Source: Leucocoprinus leucothites (lineage: Eukaryota > Basidiomycota > Agaricomycetes > Agaricales > Agaricaceae). From it: a DNA stretch of 42,110 nucleotides. The translations under genes were made by a program, and so were the position numbers. Where the stretch lies: positions 1-42,110 of the forward strand of contig JAACJO010000069.1 of assembly GCA_013368445.1 (NCBI GenBank), in the 5' to 3' direction. The notes below the pieces were generated by a model, which saw only the letters and a list, made by a program, of their open reading frames with translations, was not told where the DNA came from and did not search any database. This document shows, piece after piece, positions 9,701 through 18,800 of the stretch; the first letter of the stretch is position 1, and the number at the start of each line of letters is the position of its first letter.

Positions 9701-11721
9701 AGAATGGTCCTTTGATCAAAAGGAACGTCCACCTTGTCGAACTTGATGCGGGAGTTCAGCGCCGAGATATCAACTGTTTCCCTCATACCAGACGCCTCCA
9801 GGCTGAAATTCTCAGTTCCTTCTTCATCGTTGTTAGACTGAGGCTCCTAATCAATACTGTTGGCTTTCTGGGGAAAAGATGGGACTTGCCTGGAAAGTGG
9901 TGAACATTCTTGCGCCGCTCCAGACATTTGTAACCTATCACCACAATGAGCCTCGTATCCGGTCCCGTGGGCAAGAAAGGCATACCGTCATCTGGTTTCT
10001 CGTCAAAGTACCAGTCTTGTCAGTCGCAAGGAGAGTGAGCTTGGTCATTTGTTAGTTATTGAACACATAGGATATACTAGACAAGCTTACTGAACCGAGG
10101 GTCTCAACGCCTTGGAGGTCCTTCACAAGAACGTTTTGAGCTGCCATGCGTTTTGCCGCGATAGATAGTAAAAGGGTAACCACAGATGGTAGACCCTCCG
10201 GTACAAAGGCCACAAGGATAGAAACGGCAAAGGTGACGGTGGATGCAACCTTGCCCTTGTAGACGGTGGTAATCCCGACTGCAAAGAAGACAATAGCAAA
10301 AACAAGTGCAATGAGAGAGACGAGGATAACGAAGTGGCCACTACAATTTGTTAGTCAGATAGTAGCAGACGGCTAATGGGCGGGCTTACATTTCAACTCC
10401 GAGAGGACTTTTGTTTCCTGTCTCACCACCGGTCAGACTAGCGATTTGACCTAGACAGGGAATGACTTAGTCAAGAGGCTCTGATCTGGTACGTTCAGTA
10501 ATAAGCTCACCGATGAAGGTTGAGTCGCCAGTACGAACAACGACTGGAAGACAGTTAGAGCGGAGTCGGGATCTAATAGTATGGATAGTACTCACTTCCC
10601 CATGCTTCGCCGTTTACTACTAGCGTTGAGTTGAACACCTGCAGATACGTCAGTGGCGCCGAAAGAATGGCATGTCAAGACGCACTAAATTCTCAGCTTC
10701 TGCCGGACGAAGTTTAGATCCATGTGGCATGGGAAAACGTTCCTGGGGTTCCGACTCTCCGGTAAGACTACTGTTGTCGACCTTGAGCTCCGCAGCAGCA
10801 AAGACGAGGAGATCGGCGGGAGTTTTATCGCCACTCCTCTATAAACGATCTTGAGTAGAGAACGAGGGGGAGCGATTTAGGGGACACACCAGAAGAACAA
10901 TGTCACCCTTGACTAAATCTGCGGCAGGTTTATTCTGGATTGTTCCATCGCGGACAACGTGACACGTCGGTGGAATCATGGCAAGGAAAGAGGCCAGGAT
11001 AGCCTCTGATTTTTGCAGCTGGTAAAAGTCGACAAATGCATTGATGAAAGCTACTCCGATGAGGATAGCACCGAAGTATGTGTTCGAGAAGTTGGCCTGA
11101 AGACGAGACTTAATGATGAAAAGTGAAGCGGATTTAAGGAACTCGCTACCTTGAAGTCGATTGCCAATAAAATGTACTCCAGGATACCAGCAACAATCAA
11201 AAGAATGTTGAACATGGTGAATAGCCGATCAATGAACTTATCAAAGTTAGCTATTGCAGACACGGAGGGCGTCAGCGACTGCACACCTTCATGAAAGCTG
11301 AGCGTCTCTTCGGTGGGGTAAGAACATTGGGTCCATCCCGCTGGAGGCGTGTTTTGGCCTCTTGTTCGGTCAAACCGCGAGATTTTGGGGCCTCTTTGTG
11401 ATCGAACGACGTGCCGAAAGTGTTTTCAATCGCGTCAAAGGATAGATTGTGCTCCGAGATGTCGAGGTCGGTGTCTTCTGAGGAGTTATTCTTGGTTTGC
11501 TTCTGCTTTGCGGTCTCGAGATGTTCGTAGCCAGCCTCGGCGAGCTCGCGATCTTCTTGGGTGAGAGTTCGCTTTATTTCCGGACCTTTGGGACGATGTT
11601 GTCCGATATGGTCATGAGGCTTTTCATCGGCTGGGAAGGCGATCGCTCGTTGAGTAGTATTAATCACATCGTCGCCGATGACCTCTTTCCGAGGCGATGA
11701 ATGGTCCAGAGCAGGGCCCAT
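6762..11721 (-). CDS. Type IIC P-type ATPase (Na,K/H,K-ATPase alpha-like), one apparent frameshift
   Basis: This is a large cation pump of roughly 1080 residues with more than 20 introns. After a hydrophilic N-tail it has the actuator loop ([10 protein letters not shown]), [12 protein letters not shown] in M4, the phosphorylation site [13 protein letters not shown], the KGAPERVL nucleotide-binding segment, the hinge [13 protein letters not shown], and M5-M6 with [10 protein letters not shown] and IDLGFDLF. The VPEGL and LKGAPERV patterns together with the C-terminal [10 protein letters not shown] place it with Na,K-ATPase alpha-like (IIC) pumps rather than the fungal H+-ATPase PMA1 or ENA pumps. 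The transported ion is not known. The final exon is reached by a short intron and ends RTMSVKQ. One base is apparently missing in the GGG run at 8904-8906 (after INLVLG), and restoring it recovers the family sequence. One intron (9847-9889) has a GC donor. It probably sits in the plasma membrane or an endomembrane. Confidence 0.88.
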
Positions 11722-13479
11722 TGTGAAGTGGAGAGAAGTATCCAGTTGTTGGAAACATAGAGTTCAAGAGAATAAACTTTTATACTCTCTCGACTGGGCG
11801 AGATCCAACATTCTCCCAGGACCTATAGCACACCAATCCGGGAAGAATTTTCTTGAAGACTTCCATTCAAATTTGATATGCATGATGTAGCATGACAGTG
11901 GCGCATGGTATGTGGTTAAATCTCCAGCGAACAGCTAAAAACCCTCATACACAGGGAGGTGGAAGCAACCAGAGTACAAATGCGCTATTTTTGTTTCCTC
12001 CATTTAGACCAAAAGCAGTAGTCGCGATAACGAAGGAAACAACCTTGGTGAATTGAGTGGAGCAAGAACCGCCAGGTAAACGAAGAATCAAGGCACAGGG
12101 AGGGCTTGGCTTCATAGTCACCATTAATGGAGTACTTTGAACGTTTGAACGCTAAGCGTCTTGGATCATCAGGTGCAAGTTATGTTGATGACCAGTCTCT
12201 TGATTCAAGAATCCCACGGTCACCCCTAACCACTCTGAGCGACCTTGAACTTAAGAACCGATTCGAGGTCAAGACTTGCGTGCTCCTTCCCTGGTGCAGG
12301 TCCTGACAGGCAACTGGATGTTCGTGGGAAAGCTCCGTTTTACGTCCTGTTGGAAATTCATTCACTCTTCTTGATTGCTATATTACCCGGAAGTCACGGA
12401 ATAGTGACCGTGACAGATGAGAGCCAAGATCACTTAGGGAGGGCGAGAACTTCAGACAGAATGATCTCAGTCTGTCATCAGAAGGGAAGATGCGAATGAA
12501 ATCGGGGTATATGTGAGCACATAGATACCACGAATGATCGGTGTCCGATGGTACATCATGCATCATGCCAGAAAGAACTGCCTAATCGAAAGAGAGTGTG
12601 TCTTCTAGTAGTTTTGGGCAAGTGTTTAGTGAATCCACTCCCGGTAAGAGTCTAGATTCATCTCTGAACTGCACACGGGTTCCTTTTTCTCGAATGCTTG
12701 CTATATAAGGTTTGACAGTTCTATGTGCAATCACCACAATGTTACCACAAGGGATGGGCAGAAGATATGTGCCATGGCCAATACCTAGATCTAGACAATT
12801 CCGATGGAGCGCCTCGACCGCCTAGCTGAAGATCACTCGGGTAAAGGAAGCCGGAGGACCAATGCATATGGCATGGTCAACCATAGGTATGGGTTGGAGT
12901 TCGGATACAGAGCCTAGAGGGGGTTTAGAGCCTCCGATGTGTGGAGGCGCAAGGTATGTAGAAACGTTCCCTTCCCTGAAGAAGGTAAATATGGATCTGT
13001 GAGAGAGATGGTGTTTTCTATCGAATGGATCAATCCGAGAAAGTATCAAGATCTTATTATAGGCTGCTCTGACGTACCTCATCATACCCCTACGGTCTAA
13101 GGTTCGCGTCTAATCATGACCGAAAAGATTCCTGGCATATAGTCTTCCTATCTCACCGGAAGGCCTCTTTATCTAAATGTGATAGCCCGGTTAAAAGGTA
13201 TCGGGCAGCTGGTCCATTGTCATGGTATTCATCTGTAAAAGCGGTCAGTTTTGCCCTCAAGGGAGGGCAGAAATAGCCATGGACGGGCATTCTAACATAA
13301 TGTTGACCTGAATATGGGAAGTCGTAGGTCATTGAACTCAACATTTCGCTGTTGGCATGCTCTCGATTCGCGGTGAGCCCTCACCGACAGCGGTCAGCTG
13401 AACATTGCAAAAGGCCTGCGTAGGACAAAGAGGGTACACGCATGGATGTGCCTAGCACAGGCAAGAGAGATGTAGCAGG
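11722..13479. other. Long intergenic region between ATPase and cerato-platanin genes
   Basis: This 1.75 kb stretch contains the presumed upstream regions of two divergent genes. The open frames here (for example 12822-13085 -) lack recognisable domains and plausible splice partners. I found no repeat or RNA gene. Confidence 0.45.
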
Positions 13480-13486
13480 TATAAAA
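13480..13486 (+). promoter_or_regulatory. TATA box of cerato-platanin 1
   Basis: TATAAAA lies 59 bases upstream of the ATG at 13545, a fitting distance for a short 5' untranslated leader. The same TATAAAAGC context precedes the two cerato-platanin genes at 36-38 kb. Confidence 0.6.
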
Positions 13487-13544
13487 GCCAGGTATACCAT
13501 CTAGTTGTAAACCCCAAGTCAGTTTGCGCTACAGTCCAATCATC

Positions 13545-13985
13545 ATGTACTTCATCCACGCTCTCATCTCTACCGTTCTTGGCGCATCGTTCGCCTTAGC
13601 CAGCTCCGTCAGGTATGACCCGGTCTATGATCAAAAGACTGGGTCTCTTTCGACGGTCGCTTGTTCTAACGGTCCGAACGGTCTCTTGACGCGTGGATAC
13701 AAGACTTTCGGAGACCTTCCGAGCTTCCCTAACATAGGAGGTGCATCTGCCGTCACGGGATGGAATTCGGCAAAATGTGGCAGTTGTTTGCAGTTGACGT
13801 TCACAAATGCTGATGGAAGCACGAAGTCGGTCAATGTGACGGCGATCGACTATACTGCAAGCGGATTTAACATCGCCTTAACTGCCATGAACGATTTGAC
13901 GGATGGTAACGGGGTACAATACGGAGTGGTCGATGTTGATTCTGTGGAGGTTGATGCAGCTGGATGTGGCTTCAAGGCAGCTTAA
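13545..13985 (+). CDS. Cerato-platanin family secreted protein (CP1)
   Basis: This is a small secreted protein of 146 residues in a single coding exon. A signal peptide (MYFIHALISTVLGASFALAS) is followed by a mature domain with the family hallmarks: SVRYDPVYD, VACSNGPNGLL, FPNIGGA, the CGSC motif and the final AGCGF. All four cysteines are present. Cerato-platanins are expansin-like, bind chitin oligomers or the fungal wall, and are often abundant in culture fluid and elicit plant defences. It is a diverged paralogue of CP2 and CP3 at 36-38 kb. The real start is the ATG at 13545; the in-frame TTG upstream is not a start. A 51 nt intron-like segment (13997-14047) lies just after the stop. Confidence 0.92.
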   Translation: MYFIHALISTVLGASFALASSVRYDPVYDQKTGSLSTVACSNGPNGLLTRGYKTFGDLPSFPNIGGASAVTGWNSAKCGSCLQLTFTNADGSTKSVNVTAIDYTASGFNIALTAMNDLTDGNGVQYGVVDVDSVEVDAAGCGFKAA

Positions 13986-13996
13986 AGAATCACGAG

Positions 13997-14047
13997 GTGA
14001 GCAGGCCATCTGCTCTATAGATTCATCCCTGACGTATGCTGCAACAG
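13997..14047 (+). other. Probable 3' UTR intron of CP1
   Basis: The donor is GAG|GTGAGC, there is a CCTGACG branch site, and the acceptor is GCAACAG. The length is 51 nt, inside the range of the coding introns here. It begins 11 bases after the stop codon and corresponds in position to the stop-codon introns of CP2 and CP3. Confidence 0.55.
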
Positions 14048-14341
14048 ATTGCAGAGTTTACGGAAAGCCGGTGTCTGAATTGTTGAACGCCTCGGGTGGT
14101 GATTTTGTTGTTAACGTTTATCTTGAGATAAAATCGAGAATAAATTATTCTGAATGGGATTCAATTATGTTGAGTTCGGAGTTTTGAGAACTATGAAATT
14201 ACTCTGGCATCTGGGACGAGTGGGGAATCATCTGAATTAATAGTAAATAATAAAACGGAGTTGGTTGGAAGGCATTAGTCTATTTCACGGTGTCGATAAC
14301 GGAATGGCGTATAACGCGGTAGAGTCCACAGGAATGGGTGC

Positions 14342-14699
14342 CTATATTTTGAAGCCGAGGCTACGCATACATGCAAGGTGATTCTCGACCACTTCTTTGC
14401 ATTTCTCGGTCGCCTCGTCGCCATGTTTAAGGAAGCAGTCATCCCTGGCGGACTTTGTCTGAGGACAAGCACAGCAACTGGTTGTTAATCAGAACACAGT
14501 GGAATTATTTCAAAGACAGAGATGCACGCACGGCTTCAGTCCTTGTGGATTCAGAGGATTCTGCTTGGGATTCGTAGGGTCATATGACTTCTCAATAGCG
14601 GGTGAGGGCGAGTCTGACCACCAAGAAGATAACTGGAGGGTTCATTTATTAACGACATGAACATTCACCTGGTAGAGGTTAGCTCACCTTCCCGAACAT
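14342..14699 (-). CDS. COX17: COX17 cytochrome c oxidase copper chaperone
   Basis: Three exons (14688-14699, 14532-14632, 14342-14477) encode an 82-residue protein. It is a soluble copper chaperone of the mitochondrial intermembrane space that delivers Cu(I) to Sco1 and Cox11 for cytochrome c oxidase assembly. The sequence has the copper site GLKPCCACPQT followed by twin CX9C motifs: C-PQTKSARDD-C and C-KEVVENHLA-C. It ends in the family signature MRSLGFKI. The first exon is only 12 nt (ATG TTC GGG AAG), and the second intron starts CC|GTGCGT, so no long open frame reveals the gene. It is divergent from the ABC transporter gene, with about 280 bases between the two ATGs. The frame is intact. 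Confidence 0.93.
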
Positions 14700-14775
14700 G
14701 ACAACAAGATAGCTACAAAATGGAAAAGTGCGGAAGGTCGAAATGTTCGTGGTTCCGTCATCTATAATTTACTGC

Positions 14776-14785
14776 ATCACGTGAT
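14776..14785. promoter_or_regulatory. Palindromic E-box ATCACGTGAT in the COX17/ABC divergent promoter
   Basis: This is a perfect 10 bp palindrome with a CACGTG core, centred between the two divergent start codons (14699 and 14979). CACGTG is the core site for basic helix-loop-helix factors such as fungal Cbf1/USF-type proteins. A regulatory role here is inference. Confidence 0.4.
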
Positions 14786-14978
14786 ATACCGTTTTCGGAT
14801 AAGCACTGCACGAACTACACCAATTCAGCGATGGTACGTTTTCGAGTGGCAGGTTGAGCGCTGCTATAAGACCTTCCCTGCTTCCTCGTCTCCTTTTACC
14901 CTCCACCTTTCATGCTCTGTTGAAACTCAACGGTTGAACTACCGCAAACCCAACCTAACGTTGATATTTCGGAGAGAA

Positions 14979-17900
14979 ATGCGGGCTCTTCGGGCTGTCT
15001 GGTTGTCAATATTTCTTGGGATCGCATCAGTCAACGCTCAGACTTGCGAGAACAATGGCATCCCAAACGGATCAAATTGTTCGTGTCCAACAGGCTTTGG
15101 AGGCCCAACATGTTCATCAATATCTTGTGGTGGCACAATCTTTCAAGGACCTCAACGTTCTCTCGCATCAGCTTCATCAGGCTTCTCTAACCTGACAAGT
15201 GCAGGATGTTCTTGTCAGGACGGCTGGACGGGAACGGGCTGCAATGTCTGCACGAGCTCCAATAGCTGTCAGGCTGCCTTTGCGCCCTTCGATCCGGCTT
15301 CCTCATTAGGTGGACAATCGGGGGGTGCCAACGATCCTTTGGTGTGCAATACTGTACCAAGAGTGTACGCTGCGAGTCAGATGAGTTGCGACGTCATTGT
15401 ATGTATCGAGAATCTTGTTTATAGCTCTGTTTGACCGAATCAATGTGTAGAATCCTACGCTCCAGGCGATCTTCCCCCTGAAATCGACCCTCAATATCAT
15501 GCGAACACGACAACCTTCTCTCACACCTCTGCCAAATGTCACCGCGTTCGGGGAACCCAACACTGTTTATGCACAGCTGTTTTACGACGGCGTGGAACAA
15601 TTTTATTGTCATGCGGAAACTTGCTCGCAAGAAGTCAACGACGCGGATGGGAGTGCTTCATGGCACTGCAATAACCTTCATTGTACCTGTCGACCGAATA
15701 CTACCTTCTGTGGTGGAGTACCAGCAAGTGACCTCACTGTTCCCATTAATGGATTAGTCAACACACTTGACATTGATTGCGCGGCCGTCGACCCCTCTAG
15801 CCATTCAGCACCCTGCACATTCAAGCAGGAGATGCTTATCAATTTATTTGGCGACAATGGTCTTCCACTCAATGGCTGTACGTTCGGAGAATGTGTACAG
15901 CAGAGTGTCATTGACAGCGGCGGGAATTTGACCGATACCGCTTCCAATGGCTCAACCAACAGCGGCCCGGAACTCAGCGGCGGCGTAATTGCTGGTCTGG
16001 CTGTTGTTGGTGGGCTTGTCCTTCTAGCGCTGCTTACACTCCTTTGGGGTCTTTGGATGCAGAGGAAGGCGAGACTCTCCGGAATGAAGGATATTGATCG
16101 ACGCAAGGTTGCCCTTGAATGGATAGATCTCACATATATCGTATCTACTTCTCATAGGTCCTCGTTGTTCGGGTGGTTCCGAAATGGGCAGGGTGGGGAT
16201 ACTGGGGACAAGACAATTCTCAACGCCCTCAGTGGCCGTGTGGATCCAGGAGAAATGATGGCTATTCTAGGACCCAGTGGTAAGTTTCCTTATCATGGGC
16301 GTTGCATTTCATCGAGATTAATTACGGCCATCTTACTCAGGCGCCGGGAAAACGACTTTGGTCGAGATTCTTGCAGGGAAGAGCAAGTCTGGAGTCGTCA
16401 CAGGCCAGGTTCTTACCCCGACTGGGAGTGATCTCCAGGGAGCTCCTCGGATTGGTTTTGTGCCCCAACAAGATATACTTCCACCCATGCTCACAGTATT
16501 CGAAGCTTTACTGTTTGCTGCCCGACTAAAATTACCTGAAAGCATTCCCGACACGGAGAAGTCTGAACGCGTGAACATTTTACTGGAGAAGCTTGGTATT
16601 GACAAAATAAAAAACACGCGCATCGGAACCAACTCAGGTGAAAAGGCTCGCGGGATCAGTGGTGGAGAGATGAGAAGGGTGAGCATTGGGATGGAGCTAA
16701 TTGCTGCCCCTGATATTCTTATTCTCGACGAGCCGACATCTGGTGAGCGTATCTCCCCCGTTTTTTTGATCTTGACACTTATCTAGCCTCATATAGGACT
16801 TGATTCCGTCTCTGCTGCCCGTGTTGCAAATCTCCTCCGTGATATTGCTCACGACCCTGTTAATCCTATACCAGTCATTGCGTCCATCCATCAACCTAGG
16901 TACGCCACTGGCTTGGTTGCGAGAATACGGATATTCTAACAAGCGCATTAGTTCACAGCTCTATCAACAGTTTGACACCATTCTGGTGCTCTCTCAAGGA
17001 CATGCACTCTACTCCGGTGCTGGGTCTATGGCCCCCGTGCACCACTTCAGAGCAAATGCGGCCAGTGGCGCTCCCCCTTATCATGAGGGTTACAACGTCG
17101 CAGATTACCTCTTAGAAGTTGCTAGTGATCCGCCTGTTGGCTTGTTTGACTTATCATCGCACCATCGCGCTCGTGGTAGTGGTTCAGACGCTGAACCTAC
17201 AGAAAAGGAGCGTGAACATACTCATAAGGAAGGCACTGAAGGCTTGCCACGTGTTTCGAATGGATCTGCAGAATACCGTGCCATAGCGAGACCGACACGA
17301 ACTTACGCAACGACATTCTTGACCCAGTTCCAATATTTGTGTGGAAGAGAGTGGAAGATCTTGCGAAGGTGAACCGAGCTCAGTTATTTCGCTTCTTGAA
17401 GTTGCTGACGCGTTTATGCCAGGGATAAGTCGCTATTCATCACCCACCTAACAGTGGCATCTGTACTGGGTGTATTTTGTGGTACGTCCATCTATTTATT
17501 ACTCACTGCAGTTGCTTAGTCGATGATAGGTGGCTTGTATTACCAAACGGACGAGTCTATTGCCGGTTCCAGTCTCGCGTTGGCTGTTTATTCTTCCTGG
17601 TAAGCCGTCAACGCAGCATTGGGATGTCTTGCATGTGCTGATTCTGTTTCAGGGAGCCCTTATTGCCTTTTCGTCCCTTAGTGCATTATACAACATTGTC
17701 GAAATCCGACCCCTTTTCCTCCGTGAACGTTCTAGTACTTACTATAGCCCAACGTCGTGGCTTCTCTCTCGTTTCTTCTTTGATATGATACCTCTTCGCC
17801 TGATACCAACTATTATCGTTTCGTCTGTGTAAGTCCCACTAGTCCCACTGATGATTTTCTTTGTGTCACAACTGATGTACCTGCAGCACCTATTGGATGG

Positions 17901-18469
17901 CAGGATTGTCTGAACATCCTGCCAACTTCTTCAAGTTCCTCTTTGTTTTAGTACTCTACAGCATGGCCATGACGCTTTTTGTAAGGTTACACCTACTTCA
18001 ACTTCCTCTCTTCGCTGACTTCGCCTTGGTGCAGAATTTCTTGCTTGGCACTCTATTCCAAAATGGTGGCATCGCTATCTTGCTGTCTGCTCTAACTGCC
18101 CTTTACCAAATGACATTTGCTGGCTTCTTCGTCCATCTCAACTCTATACCCCCTGTCCTTCGATGGCTACAGTGGCTGTGCCCACTCAAGTATACCCTTG
18201 AAGCATTATCTGTCAATGAAGTTGGCTCCGGTCTGATGATCCGGGATACATTAGAGGGCGTCCCCGTCAACGTGTCGGCAAGCCTGATCATGAATCTTGT
18301 AAGTGACTAGATCTTTTGAATCTGTGGCTTCCGCTAACGGGCTTGGTAGCTCTTCGGATTCGGTTCAAATAACTACTATCGCGACGTCCTCGTACTCTTT
18401 GCTTTCATCGCTGGATTTGGCCTCGGAGTGATTGGAGTTGTGTGGCTCAAAGTCCGCGAAAGGCGGTAG
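14979..18469 (+). CDS. ABCG-type ABC transporter with EGF-like N-terminus (ADP1-like), one apparent frameshift
   Basis: A signal peptide (MRALRAVWLSIFLGIASVNA) leads a cysteine-rich ectodomain with an EGF-like motif (NCSCPTGFGGPTC) and a first membrane span near 15985-16060. The ATPase domain follows, with Walker A GPSG|GAGKTTL split by an intron, Q-loop PQQD, signature ISGGEMRRVSIG, Walker B ILILDEPTSGLD and H-loop SIHQPR. A membrane domain with TYWMAGL, NFLLGTLF and a C-terminal LKVRERR follows. This domain order matches yeast Adp1 in the ABCG/WBC group; the substrate is unknown. At 17567-17568 one T seems to be missing: GGTTCCAG gives a wrong frame, while GGTTTCCAG gives the family AGFQSRVG and leads to the normal donor GTAAGC. 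I chose the ATG at 14979 because the upstream open frame has only a GTG start. Confidence 0.9.
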
Positions 18470-18800
18470 TAGACCTTTATGGATTCTCTGACATTATCTT
18501 GGATTTCATACTACGTATTTTTGTTTGGACATCGTAATATATCGTATAAGTTTATGCAAGTGCGCACCCCCCACCACCCGCAGTTGGTTGTCACAGAGTG
18601 CCCGAGCCAGTGAGGCCTCGATAACGTAAGTGGGCGAAGCTATTGCCATGCCGATCAAATAATACCAAATATGACGTTACCTGGCCGCAGCCGAACTTCG
18701 AAGCAAGCACCCTGTACTCAAGTTATAGTGCTAAACGTCTTCTTAGCTTCAGACCTTCACAACCTCAAAGCTTCACCCGCTGTCTGCCCGGCCTGCAGAT
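18470..18800. other. Intergenic region between ABC transporter and FG-GAP protein
   Basis: About 330 bases lie between two genes on the same strand. It holds the 3' end of the transporter mRNA and the promoter of the next gene. A C-rich run (CACCCCCCACCACCC) occurs near 18570. I see no gene. Confidence 0.5.

Noticed and set aside
12822..13085. Possible 87-residue protein on the - strand
   Set aside because: No recognisable family and no convincing neighbouring exons. Treated as a chance open frame.
14781..14978. N-terminal extension of the ABC transporter upstream of 14979
   Set aside because: It has no ATG, only a GTG, and would bury the clear signal peptide that starts at 14979.
17521..17600. 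Programmed ribosomal frameshifting as the explanation for the ABC transporter break
   Set aside because: No slippery heptamer is present, and similar breaks occur in six other genes, so a common technical cause is more likely.
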